Made by a program: the position numbers and the translations under genes | Notes under the pieces: model-generated | Told to the model about the DNA's origin: nothing | The model's input: only the letters and a program-made list of their open reading frames with translations | Database searches by the model: none | In this document: in pieces, positions 8,517 through 17,256 of the stretch | Numbering within the stretch: position 1 is the first letter of the stretch | Layout: each line of letters opens with the position of its first letter | Source: JAABRU01 sp041390465 | GTDB lineage: Bacteria; Desulfobacterota; Desulfobacteria; Desulfobacterales; Desulfococcaceae | Assembly (NCBI GenBank): GCA_041390465.1 | Contig: JAWKPW010000072.1 | Span: 1 to 30,456 of the forward strand | Length of the DNA: 30,456 bases | Direction: 5' to 3'

Positions 8517-9008
8517 ATGAAAATATCAGGAAAAATATGGAAATTCGGGGATGATGTGGATACGGATCTGATTATTCCGGCCCGGTATCTCAACACCAGT
8601 GATCCCAAAGAACTGGCAAAGCACTGCATGGAAGACGCGGATCCCGCATTTGCGGAAAAAGTGGGAAAAGGGGACATCATCGTGGGCGGCAAGAACTTCG
8701 GCTGCGGTTCCTCACGGGAGCATGCTCCCATTGCCATCAAGGCTGCCGGAGTCTCCTGCGTGATTGCCAAAAGTTTTGCCCGGATTTTTTACCGAAATTC
8801 CTTTAATATGGGGCTTCCCATACTGGAATGTGAGGATACGGACAAACTGGAAACCGGAGGAACCCTTTGGGTGGATTTTGACTCCGGAGAGATTATCCGG
8901 CAGGAAACAGGGGAATGTTTTTCCTCCCGCCCCATTCCGCCCTTTATGCAGGAACTGGTGCAGAGCGGGGGCCTGATGAAGCATATTCAGAAACGCCTGC
9001 ATGGATGA
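8517..9008 (+). CDS. leuD: 3-isopropylmalate dehydratase small subunit
   Basis: A 163-residue swivelling-domain subunit, typical of the short archaeal-type LeuD. Diagnostic segments are WKFGDDVDTDLIIPARYLN (residues 8-26), the GGKNFGCGSSREHAP loop that contacts the substrate, and FYRNSFNMGLP. It pairs with the upstream LeuC to form the isomerase of leucine synthesis. The ribosome site AGGGA lies about 6 nt before the ATG. The upstream spacer is repeat DNA, so its co-transcription with leuC is likely but not shown. No leuA or leuB is present in the window, and no clear terminator follows. Confidence 0.95.
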   Translation: MKISGKIWKFGDDVDTDLIIPARYLNTSDPKELAKHCMEDADPAFAEKVGKGDIIVGGKNFGCGSSREHAPIAIKAAGVSCVIAKSFARIFYRNSFNMGLPILECEDTDKLETGGTLWVDFDSGEIIRQETGECFSSRPIPPFMQELVQSGGLMKHIQKRLHG

Positions 9009-9073
9009 AAACCGGAATTTGGAAACCGGATCAGGATTCATGCAAGGCGATTTCCGGAAAAAAACAGATCACC

Positions 9074-9656
9074 TCAGACCTGTGAAATTTTCAGCACTTT
9101 CTGAATCAGGCTTCGGGCACCCTCAGCTTTGGCACACAGGCGGGGATTGATATGCCGCAGTTCAGAGGAAGGATCGAACAACGATCTGATCAGCAGTTAT
9201 AGCAATTCTCTGGTGAAACCATACGTTGCGGAAGGCAAAGCCGATTCTCCGCAGATTTTGAACCGTGCTGTCTGTTTTTTGTGTCCTTTGTGCCTTCTTT
9301 GTGTCCTTTGTGGTTAAAATTTCAAAGGAGAATCGGTATTATTCCTGTTTCAGGGAAATTGGCATTGCCTTCCAAATCCTTTTTGCATTTTCCCTGAAAC
9401 AGCGTGATGGTGAATTTCCCATCGTATTCTTCGGAAATGTGCATGGCATCCGCGCCGGAATCGCCTCTGCCTTCGGTCAGGCAGTCAAATAATTCGGCAT
9501 CTTCCAAATTCAGCATGGTTTTGACGCACAGACACACAAAGGCCAGGGATTCGGGTTGTCTGCATCAGTGATTCCCAGTTCCTCAGCCGCATGCTGCCGG
9601 ACAGCCTCTGTCACTGAAATCAGAAGCTGATCAATAATGGCAGCATGAATATTCAT
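9074..9656 (-). pseudogene. Broken AIPR-like (abortive-infection phage-resistance type) gene
   Basis: The reading starts at an ATG preceded by GGAG: MNIHAAIIDQLLISVTEAV, then a frameshift near 9556 (an extra frame is needed to read SLAFVCLCVKTM), then LEDAELFDCLTEGRGDSGAD and ITLFQGKCKKDLEGN. The G-x-D-A...F-Q-x-K pattern resembles the nuclease-like N-terminal domain of AIPR proteins. At NFPETGI the frame runs into an inverted-repeat element and stops; on the far side of that element the same strand reads LFDPSSELRHINPRLCAKAE, which looks like the continuation. After about 40 codons it ends for good. AIPR proteins are normally several hundred residues long, so this is a remnant. The family name rests on recalled motifs and needs a search. 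Confidence 0.6.
9197..9341. mobile_element. MITE-like inverted-repeat element, copy 1 (inside the AIPR-like remnant)
   Basis: About 145 bp bounded by TTATAGCAATTCTCTGGTGA on the left and TTTCAAAGGAGAATCGGTAT on the right; the right end reverse-complemented (ATACCGATTCTCCTTTGAAA) matches the left end imperfectly. Inside are CGGAAGGCA-AA-GCCGATTC and a run of TTTGTGTCC/TTTGTGCC heptamers. The same ends and internal order recur near 21.6 and 27.6 kb. It has no coding capacity, so it would need a transposase in trans. A TA target duplication is possible. Confidence 0.7.
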
Positions 9657-9674
9657 GTGTTTTTTTCTCCGGTA

Positions 9675-10670
9675 TTACTTCCTGCCCGCAAGGATTCCCG
9701 AATCGTTGGGCGTTTGGGCAGGAATGCGGTGAATGTCCTTTATTCCTGCCTCCTCCAGCATTTCCGTGAGCTGCCCTTCGGTATAGGCACGGCCTCCGGA
9801 GGTTCCCAGCAGCATATTGATGGAGAAAAGCGCGGGAAACAGGGGCCCGTCCGCGCTGTTGCGCAGAATGAATTCATGGATGAATATCCTTCCGCCCGGT
9901 TCCAGCGCATCTGCGGCCTTGCGAACCATCATGCGGCAGGCATCCGGCCCTTCTCCGTGAAGGATGTGCGAAAGCCAGACTGCATCGTATTTCCCCTGAA
10001 TTTCATCTTCCAGATAATTTCCCGGCATGAAATCAATTCGTTCCGAAAGCCCGAACTTTGCGATGGTGTTCCGGGCAAAGGGTTCAGTGGTCGACAGATC
10101 AAACACTGTGGCACGGAGTCGGGGATTGGCTAAGCAGAAATGAATGGCATAGGTTCCGGGGCCTCCGCCCATATCCAGCAGATGCTGTCTGCCGGAAAGA
10201 TCAATGGTCTGAACCAGCCGGGGAGCCAGATTCATGGCCATATTGAACATGCCCATCAGAAAACTCTCCCGTGTTTCCGCATCCCCGTGAACCGCTCTGC
10301 GCCGCACTGCTTTTCCGGTTCTGACAGCCTCATCCAGCCGGGACCAGGATTCCACCAGATGATGATGGTGCATGATCATATAACCGGTGTAGGCAGGGGA
10401 GTTTTTGCAGAGAAAGGAAAGGGAGACCGGAGTATTGGCAAATTTTTCCTCTTTTTTGCACAAAAGCTCCATTGCACACAGCGCATTGAGCAGCCGGGTC
10501 ATGGCATCTTCATCCGCACTGCATTTTTCGGCAATTTCCGCGCCGGTCCTCTGCTCTTCCCCAATGAGGGAAAAGACATCCAGTTTCACTGCCGCGTGCA
10601 GGGTGCAGGTTTTCCAATAATAACCGGATAATTCAATCAGTTTTCCCGGATTCCATTCTGTGTGGTTCAT
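9675..10670 (-). CDS. SAM-dependent O-methyltransferase (COMT/ASMT-like, Methyltransf_2 family)
   Basis: A 331-residue protein. Residues about 10-90 form the winged-helix dimerisation domain typical of this family. The Rossmann methyltransferase domain follows, with SAM motif I DMGGGPGTYA at 166-175, an acidic residue at the end of strand 2 (D191), and the post-motif segment HILHGEGPDACRMM near 235-248, then LEPGGRIFIHE. Such enzymes methylate hydroxyl groups of small aromatic or polyketide-like molecules; the substrate is unknown. The start at 10670 is chosen because of an AAGGAG site about 6 nt upstream; a 36-residue extension is open but unconvincing. It lies downstream of the HD-domain gene on the same strand, separated by 220 bp with a long hairpin. 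Confidence 0.87.
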   Translation of the reverse strand: MNHTEWNPGKLIELSGYYWKTCTLHAAVKLDVFSLIGEEQRTGAEIAEKCSADEDAMTRLLNALCAMELLCKKEEKFANTPVSLSFLCKNSPAYTGYMIMHHHHLVESWSRLDEAVRTGKAVRRRAVHGDAETRESFLMGMFNMAMNLAPRLVQTIDLSGRQHLLDMGGGPGTYAIHFCLANPRLRATVFDLSTTEPFARNTIAKFGLSERIDFMPGNYLEDEIQGKYDAVWLSHILHGEGPDACRMMVRKAADALEPGGRIFIHEFILRNSADGPLFPALFSINMLLGTSGGRAYTEGQLTEMLEEAGIKDIHRIPAQTPNDSGILAGRK

Positions 10671-10752
10671 AAACTTTCTCCTTTTGTCCGGAAATAAAAA
10701 AAAGCGGCATAAATGGTCTGTCAAAAAAGTTTCTTTGCATTTTGAGGAGTCC

Positions 10753-10789
10753 AAACGGAAAGTTTGGGAGTCTGGCAAACTTTCCGTTT
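10753..10789. repeat. Long perfect hairpin in the HD-methyltransferase spacer
   Basis: AAACGGAAAGTTTG and CAAACTTTCCGTTT make a 14-bp perfect stem around a 9-nt loop. Flanking GGAGT (10746-10750) and ACTCC (10793-10797) can extend the stem after small bulges. Neither strand has an uninterrupted T-run right after it, so it may be a palindromic repeat unit rather than a classical terminator, although it would fit as a terminator for the HD gene. Confidence 0.6.
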
Positions 10790-10890
10790 TGCACTCCGCC
10801 GCAGTTTTTTCTGAATGGGAAAAAAATTATTTGACAGAATCAATAAGCTTCCCGTCTGTGCCTGTGCCATAAACAAGGTGGAAGCTTGTT

Positions 10891-11439
10891 TTACCTTAAA
10901 CCAAAACGCTGATCCCATTGCCTGAATTTTTCCACTTTTTCCTGACCGTATTTTTCCAGTTTTCTGAGAATATCTTCCGTGCTGTGTTCCCGGAAAATGG
11001 TTTCAGGATTTTTGGAATAGAATTTGTCCGCATAGGCAATAATTTCCTCTTCCAGATTTTGCGGCTGCATGTCCCGCAGGGGAAGGGGCAGCCACTGTTT
11101 CTGAATATCGGAAATCAAGATGCCTGTGCCGATATGACGTTCACACACCAGCGCGTGCCGGGGCAGTCCTTTTTCCTCCAGCAGTTTCCTGCCCAGAATT
11201 CCGTGACAGACATAGGAATGCATACCATAACATCCCATTTCAGGCATATTGGTCATAAACATGGCAATATCATGGAGCATCGCGGCTTCCTCAATAAATT
11301 TCATATCCGGATTCAGATCGGAAACCTGCCGGGCCGTGTCCAGCGCCCGCTGTGCCACCAGTCTGCCGTGCGTGACAATGATTTCATGCAGACGGGAGCC
11401 GGGCTTGTAAAATTCATCAATCAGATCAATGGGATTCAT
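10891..11439 (-). CDS. HD-domain (putative metal-dependent phosphohydrolase) protein
   Basis: A 182-residue single-domain protein with HD superfamily metal ligands: H24 (THGRLVA), H56-D57 (AMLHDIA), H102 (CERHIGTG) and D138 (IIAYADKF). HD proteins hydrolyse phosphate esters of nucleotides or other small molecules; nothing here shows the substrate, and no RelA/SpoT or cyclic-di-GMP GYP motif is present. The start is supported by GAGGAAAG about 7 nt upstream. It lies after prfB on the same strand, but about 300 bp of repeat DNA with terminator-like hairpins separates them, so it is probably transcribed alone. Confidence 0.85.
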   Translation of the reverse strand: MNPIDLIDEFYKPGSRLHEIIVTHGRLVAQRALDTARQVSDLNPDMKFIEEAAMLHDIAMFMTNMPEMGCYGMHSYVCHGILGRKLLEEKGLPRHALVCERHIGTGILISDIQKQWLPLPLRDMQPQNLEEEIIAYADKFYSKNPETIFREHSTEDILRKLEKYGQEKVEKFRQWDQRFGLR

Positions 11440-11463
11440 AATACATCTTTCCTCATTGCCTTA

Positions 11464-11674
11464 CACAGTTGCACCGCTGATTTCGGCTGTGCCCAATCAG
11501 CGGGTGCAGAGTTTTCAGAAAAACCGGATTTTTCGGAAAAATCCGGTTTTTTTGCCTGCACAGTTGTGCCGCTGATTTCGGCTGCGCGCGATCAGCAGGG
11601 GATTTGCACAATGCAAACTTTCAGGAGCAGAGTTTTCAGAAAAACCGGATTTTTTTCGAAAAATCCGGTTTGTT
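11464..11674. repeat. Duplicated hairpin-bearing repeat between prfB and the HD gene
   Basis: Two adjacent units (about 11464-11554 and 11560-11674) both begin ACAGTTG-YR-CCGCTGATTTCGGCTG and both end with a CAGAGTTTTCAGAAAAACC hairpin. Hairpin 1 has a 15-bp perfect stem (11519-11533 with 11537-11551); hairpin 2 has 13 bp (11642-11654 with 11659-11671). The T-rich flanks could terminate transcription in either direction, so hairpin 2 may serve prfB. The rest of the spacer holds no gene. Confidence 0.75.
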
Positions 11675-11736
11675 GAGTTCAGGAAGACTGCCGGTTAAAA
11701 AACACCGCTGACCGCAAATCTGTTTTTCGGACAGAC

Positions 11737-12838
11737 TCAGGATGCAGTCCGAGACATCAGCACGCCCTGAATAAAGGGATCTATCTCTCCATCCAGCACA
11801 CTGTAAACATTGCCAATATCCAGACCGATCCGATGATCTTTTGCCATCTGGTAGGGATGAAGCACATAGGAACGGATCTGATTGCCCCAGGCAATGTCAT
11901 CCTTGGCATCGTTGACTTCCTGCATCTTTTCATCCTGCTTGCGCTTCTCATGGTCATAAAGCCGGGCGCGAAGCACTTTCATGGCCATATCCTTGTTCCG
12001 GTGCTGGGATTTTTCCTGCTGGCACTGCACCACAATGCCGGTGGGCAGATGGGTGATGCGAACAGCACTGCTGGTTTTGTTCACATGCTGTCCGCCGGAA
12101 CCGCTGGCACGGAACACATCAATCCGCAAATCCTTGTCCTCGATTTCCACCACGATTTCATTGTCCAGTTCAGGAAACACAAATACAGATGCAAAAGAGG
12201 TATGGCGCTTGCCGCCCGCGTTAAAGGGCGAAATCCGCACCAGACGGTGAATCCCTTTTTCTGATTTGAGATAACCGTAAGCGTATTTTCCCTCGGCTGT
12301 GAAGGTTGCGCTTTTGATTCCGGCCTCGTCCCCGGGCTGCAGATCAATGAGTTCACTTTTGAAGCCCTTGCGCTCCACCCATCTGTTGTACATCCGAAAC
12401 AGCATTTCCGCCCAGTCCTGGGCCTCGGTTCCGCCTGCGCCCGCGTTGATGGAAATGATGGCATTGTTCTGGTCATTTTCTCCATCCAGCATCAGATCCA
12501 GAGAATACTGCCGAATCCGGTTTTCCATCTCCTGAATCTGGCCCATTGCCTCTTCCGCAGCTTCCGCATCATCCTCTTCCACTGAAAGTTCCAGCAGAAC
12601 CGCGCTGTCTTCCAGTTCCCTGTGCAGCCGGGTGAAGGTTTCAATGCTGTCTGTAATCAGGGAACGTTCCTTGAGAATGGTTTTGCCTTTTTCCGGATTG
12701 TCCCAGAATCCCTCTTTGGAAATAATTTTTTCAATTTCCTCCAGCCGTTTTTCCTTGCCGGCCAGGTCAAAGATACTCCCTGAGTTTTTCCATCTGCCGC
12801 TGAAGATTTTTTACTGTCTGTTTGGGTTCAACAATCAT
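11737..12838 (-). CDS. prfB: Peptide chain release factor 2 with +1 programmed frameshift
   Basis: RF2 recognises UGA and UAA stop codons and triggers release. Codons 1-23 (MIVEPKQTVKNL...REYL) end at an in-frame TGA; skipping one T continues as DLAGKEKRLEEIEKI and gives 366 residues in all (E. coli RF2 has 365). The RF2 stop-recognition tripeptide SPF lies at 203-205 and the catalytic GGQ at 248-250 (SGSGGQHVNKTSS). A strong GGGAGGAAAG site precedes the ATG. The gene also ends in TGA, so RF2 is needed to terminate its own translation. Autoregulation by frameshifting is established for this gene family; that it works here is inferred from the near-identical site. Confidence 0.96.
12766..12781 (-). 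promoter_or_regulatory. prfB programmed +1 frameshift site
   Basis: Read on the minus strand the site is AGG GAG TAT CTT TGA C. It has the same parts as the well-known E. coli site: an internal Shine-Dalgarno-like AGGGAG, a 3-nt spacer TAT, the slippery CTT codon, and TGA followed by C (a weak termination context). Low RF2 makes the ribosome pause at UGA and slip forward by one base. Confidence 0.95.
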
Positions 12839-12966
12839 TTTCTTTCCTCCCTGTGATAAAGGTATGCGTATCTGCTGAAAATTTCCTGCCTTTTCCGGTT
12901 CAATCCGAAATATGGCATATCTGTCAAATATATATATTTTTCTGCATGAAAGCAATTATAAAAAAG

Positions 12967-13123
12967 TGCCAGGTGTTCGGTGTTCAGTTTCACCTGACAC
13001 CTGACACCTGACACTTGACACCTGACACCTAATTAAAGTGTCAGGTTTTCGGTGTTCAGTGTTCGGTTTCACCTGACACCTGACACTTCACACCCGAAAC
13101 CTGACACTTCACACCTGACACCT
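12967..13123. repeat. GTGTTCGG / CACCTGACACC repeat cluster, copy 1
   Basis: Two related units, each starting GTG-Y-CAGGT-K-TTCGGTGTTCAG and continuing into reiterated CACCTGACACCTGACAC motifs. Because the first part is largely the reverse complement of the second, the array can fold into long imperfect hairpins. It abuts the 3' end of the ferredoxin-nitroreductase gene. A second cluster of the same family lies next to the TonB receptor gene. Confidence 0.8.
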
Positions 13124-13127
13124 TCAT

Positions 13128-13949
13128 TTACCGCCACATAATATCCGGTTCTTTCCGCAGGGGCAGCCGGTGATATTTGAATTTGGGATATCCGATCATC
13201 ATCACGCCAAAACTGACATTTCCTTTGGGAAGAGCCAGGGATTCCTGCAAAGGCGGCCACAGATTTGCCGCAAGGTTGAAATATCCTGCCCAGCATGCGC
13301 CAAGCCCCAAAGGTGCGGCCGCGAGTTCCAGACAGGTCAGGGCAATGGTGCAGGCCGCAGGCGCCGATCCGTCAGCTTTGGGCGCATGGGCCACAATCAG
13401 ATGGGGTGCATTCCGGCAGATGGCATCTTTTCCCTTATCCCATGCTGTTACAACCCGTTCCAGGTGAAGGGGGCCGGCCAAGGGATTCTTTTCTTCAATC
13501 ATATGCCGCATCCAGTCTGCCACCTGTGCAGTCATTTTCCGCACCTCTGCGGTATCATGCACAGCAAGCCACTGCACCGGCTGCCCGTTGTGTCCGGAAG
13601 GAGCGAATCCTGCAATCCGTATCAGATTGGAAAGTGTATCCTGATCCACTGTTTTTTCTTTATACACCCGGATGGAACGTCTGGCGCGCAGAAAATGCTC
13701 AGCCTGTTCCGGGTTCAAAGCAAGTTCCTTTCTGACAGGCGGGCATTCTTCTGCCGGCATGTTTTTAAGGGAAAGCGCGCCGGTGGGACATACGGCCACA
13801 CAATGGCCGCAGTTGATGCACATCTGCTCCGCATCCCGGCAGGGTTCGGGAACGGTTTTTCCGTCAAAAGCAATAATCCCGATGGGACATTCTGCTGCGC
13901 AGATACCGTCACGCACACATTTTTCCGTATCCACCGTAAAAAGAGGCAT
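13128..13949 (-). CDS. Nitroreductase-family protein with N-terminal ferredoxin domain
   Basis: A 273-residue fusion. Residues 1-60 are a bacterial ferredoxin domain. Cluster 1 reads C11-x5-C17-x3-C21-P with Asp at position 14 where the second Cys normally sits; cluster 2 is regular (C44, C47, C50, C54). An Asp ligand at this spot is known from Pyrococcus furiosus ferredoxin. Residues about 88-273 are the FMN-binding nitroreductase fold (RRSIRVYKEKTV; GFAPSGHNGQP). Such fusions in anaerobes are thought to pass electrons from the clusters to FMN; the physiological substrate is unknown. The start at 13949 has AAGGA about 7 nt upstream; a longer open frame upstream runs through repeat DNA and is rejected. 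Confidence 0.9.
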   Translation of the reverse strand: MPLFTVDTEKCVRDGICAAECPIGIIAFDGKTVPEPCRDAEQMCINCGHCVAVCPTGALSLKNMPAEECPPVRKELALNPEQAEHFLRARRSIRVYKEKTVDQDTLSNLIRIAGFAPSGHNGQPVQWLAVHDTAEVRKMTAQVADWMRHMIEEKNPLAGPLHLERVVTAWDKGKDAICRNAPHLIVAHAPKADGSAPAACTIALTCLELAAAPLGLGACWAGYFNLAANLWPPLQESLALPKGNVSFGVMMIGYPKFKYHRLPLRKEPDIMWR

Positions 13950-13990
13950 ATTTTTTCCTTTTTCAAAAAATAGAAATTTCAAGACGTTTT

Positions 13991-14027
13991 GCGAAATTCC
14001 GGATTCCGGCTTTAAGCGAAATGACGA
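13991..14027. repeat. Fragment of a GGATTCCGGCTTT...AATGACG dispersed repeat
   Basis: GCGAAATTCCGGATTCCGGC followed by TTTAAGCGAAATGACGA resembles the widespread intergenic repeats of the form 'attcccgctttcgcgggaatgacg'. A similar piece lies at 19171-19197. It is noncoding and lies upstream of the ferredoxin-nitroreductase gene. Confidence 0.5.
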
Positions 14028-14065
14028 TTGAAGCAAACAACTGCCAATTTTGAATCTGTGACCTG

Positions 14066-14104
14066 CAGAAAAACCGGATTTTTCCGAAAAATCCGGTTTT
14101 TCTG
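14066..14104. repeat. CCGGATTTTT hairpin, third copy
   Basis: An 18-bp perfect stem (CAGAAAAACCGGATTTTT with its reverse complement) around a CCG loop. The core is the same as the two hairpins near 11.5-11.7 kb. It is not directly behind a gene here: groEL has its own terminator about 100 bp further upstream on the minus strand. This suggests a dispersed repeat that can act as a terminator. Confidence 0.7.
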
Positions 14105-14206
14105 AAAACGCCGCACCCGAAAATTTATGCTGTCGCACTTAACAACAGTTGCCTCATTCCGTCAAAAGCAGGATTTTCTGCATTCCGGTTTCATGCAAAA
14201 CACAAA

Positions 14207-14240
14207 AAAAGCCTTTATGCCAAAGGGCATAAAGGCTTTT
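14207..14240 (-). terminator. groEL Rho-independent terminator
   Basis: A perfect 15-bp stem (AAAAGCCTTTATGCC with its complement) around a 4-nt loop, followed on the minus strand by an unbroken run of seven T. It lies 27 bp beyond the groEL stop codon. Confidence 0.93.
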
Positions 14241-14266
14241 GTATATATAAAGAGGAAACAGGCAGA

Positions 14267-15910
<1,644 letters not shown>

Positions 15911-15980
15911 CTTAACTATCCTCCGTATATCTTCAAATGAATCCTGTTTTCAGTAAATGGTGACCGCATCCCTGACTTTG

Positions 15981-16268
15981 TTATCCGATAATGCCCAGAA
16001 CATCATCTTCGCGCATAATCAGATATTCTTCGCCATCAATCTTGACTTCCGTGCCAGCGTATTTTCCAAAGAGAATCCGATCCCCTTCTTTCACTTCCAG
16101 GGCAACTCTTTCGCCTTTGTCATTGATTTTGCCGTTTCCCACAGCAACAACTTTGCCCTCTGCCGGTTTTTCCTTTGCGGTATCCGGAATGATAATGCCG
16201 CCTTTGGTTTTGGTTTCCTCTTCCATGCGCTGTACCAGAATGCGATCCTGCAACGGTCTCAGTTTCAT
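15981..16268 (-). CDS. groS: Co-chaperonin GroES (10 kDa)
   Basis: A 95-residue protein of the normal family length. It starts MKLRPLQDRILVQRMEEETK, where the mobile loop (residues about 16-32) includes the GGIIIPDTA segment that docks on GroEL, and ends YLIMREDDVLGIIG. It is the lid of the GroEL chamber. An AAGGAGAG ribosome site lies about 6 nt upstream. It is the first gene of the groES-groEL operon. No CIRCE element (TTAGCACTC-N9-GAGTGCTAA) is visible upstream, so HrcA control of the usual kind is not supported by the sequence. Confidence 0.98.
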   Translation of the reverse strand: MKLRPLQDRILVQRMEEETKTKGGIIIPDTAKEKPAEGKVVAVGNGKINDKGERVALEVKEGDRILFGKYAGTEVKIDGEEYLIMREDDVLGIIG

Positions 16269-16300
16269 ACTCTTCTCTCCTTTATTATGCTGAATTTAAA

Positions 16301-16330
16301 ATGATATATTGGTTTTTACTTTTATGTCAC
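16301..16330 (-). promoter_or_regulatory. Candidate sigma-70-type promoter of groES-groEL
   Basis: On the minus strand GTGACA (5/6 match to the -35 consensus) is separated by 18 bp from TATCAT (5/6 match to -10), about 30 bp upstream of the groES start. A heat-shock sigma-32 match (CTTGAA with CCCCAT) was not found. The rest of the 425-bp spacer up to the FmdB gene shows no gene. Confidence 0.35.
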
Positions 16331-16574
16331 GAAACAATAACCACCGACAAAGTTTTGTAAAGACCCCGCGGTGATTTTTTTTCATTTTTGGGACAGAAAT
16401 TTTCCTGATTTGTCAAAATCATCTGTTATGACAAACTGTTGCATTCACAAACAGACACAGACGCTTCCCATCTGCATCAGAAAAAAATCCCCCCTGTCTG
16501 CGGGCACATTTGCCTTTTGCAGATTTTTATACAAAAAAACAGAAAGTTCCGAAAAATCATTTCACATGGGCAAA

Positions 16575-16604
16575 GATGAATCTGCACAAAATGGCAGATT
16601 CATC
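16575..16604 (-). terminator. Hairpin downstream of the FmdB-like gene
   Basis: GATGAATCTGC and GCAGATTCATC form an 11-bp perfect stem with an 8-nt loop, about 90 bp beyond the FmdB-like stop on the minus strand. The following T tract (TCTTTG) is short, so its role as a terminator is tentative. Confidence 0.4.
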
Positions 16605-16693
16605 CCTCAGACAGTGAAACTGTTTTTTCCGGAACGCTGCATGTATCGCACAAGAATAATTCGCCCTGAAACGGCTGACTTTTCAGACATGAT

Positions 16694-16978
16694 TTAAGGA
16701 GTACTGTCTGCGCTTTTTGCGGATGTATCCGCTGCCCCGTCCGTTTTTGTGCCGGCACTTTCTTCCTTTTTGGCTGACGTTCCGGCAGTATTTTTGGATT
16801 TGCTGGCATAATCGGTTACATACCATCCACCGCCCTTGAGGTGAAAACTGTTCATGGACATGAGTTTATGAAGTTTTCCTGAACAGTGACTGCACCCGGC
16901 AGGCGGCGCATCCGACATTTTCTGCCACACTTCCTCCACCTTCCCGCACTGTTCACATTCATACTCATAGATAGGCAT
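16694..16978 (-). CDS. FmdB-family zinc-ribbon protein
   Basis: A 94-residue protein. The N-terminal zinc ribbon has MPIYEYECEQCG with C8 and C11, and a second pair at C29 and C32 (GCSHCSGK), exactly the FmdB/CxxC-CxxC arrangement. The GGGWYVTDY segment near residues 49-57 is also typical. The C-terminal third is a low-complexity Ser/Thr/Lys/Ala tail, probably disordered. The family was named after a putative regulator of formamidase genes, but a general function is not established. A strong AGGAGG site lies 7-8 nt before the start. It stands upstream of groES in the same direction, separated by about 425 bp. Confidence 0.9.
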   Translation of the reverse strand: MPIYEYECEQCGKVEEVWQKMSDAPPAGCSHCSGKLHKLMSMNSFHLKGGGWYVTDYASKSKNTAGTSAKKEESAGTKTDGAADTSAKSADSTP

Positions 16979-17205
16979 TGCACAAACCTCCTGTGTCAGA
17001 AATATAAAAAATGATGAAGAATTAACAGATTATCCGGAGAACCGGTCAATTTTGAACTAAAAAATAGAACCTCTTTTACTTTTGTCAAGAATGGCCTTGT
17101 GTTTTTTTCAAAAAAAAGCTGCCCGGGGGATTTGATCGTCCGGATGAAATGCGGAAAGACAATCTCCCTGATTTTCATAAGGTTTTCATCAAGGAAGGAA
17201 CAAAG

Positions 17206-17228
17206 AAGACCGGGAAATCCCCGGTCTT
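17206..17228 (-). terminator. Terminator-like hairpin after the SDR remnant
   Basis: AAGACCGGG and CCCGGTCTT form a 9-bp stem with a 5-nt loop, about 30 bp beyond the SDR stop. On the minus strand the stem is followed by CTTTGTT; on the plus strand by five further T, giving a run of seven with the stem's last two. It could work in both directions. Confidence 0.65.
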
Positions 17229-17256
17229 TTTTTCAGGGGGCAAAAAAGTTTTTTTC

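Noticed and set aside
9129..9317. A plus-strand small protein rich in Cys and Leu (LCPLCLLCVLCG)
   Set aside because: It is the translation of the heptamer core of MITE copy 1; it has no ribosome site and the pattern results from the repeat.
12967..13123. A CRISPR-like array of short repeats
   Set aside because: The units are 7-15 bp, contiguous or degenerate, without regular unique spacers, and no cas gene is present.
13950..14138. N-terminal extension of the ferredoxin-nitroreductase
   Set aside because: The extra 63 residues are translated from the CCGGATTTTT hairpin and a dispersed repeat; a proper ribosome site precedes the internal ATG at 13949.
16269..16370. CIRCE/HrcA operator upstream of groES
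   Set aside because: The TTAGCACTC-N9-GAGTGCTAA inverted repeat, or a near match, is absent from the upstream region.
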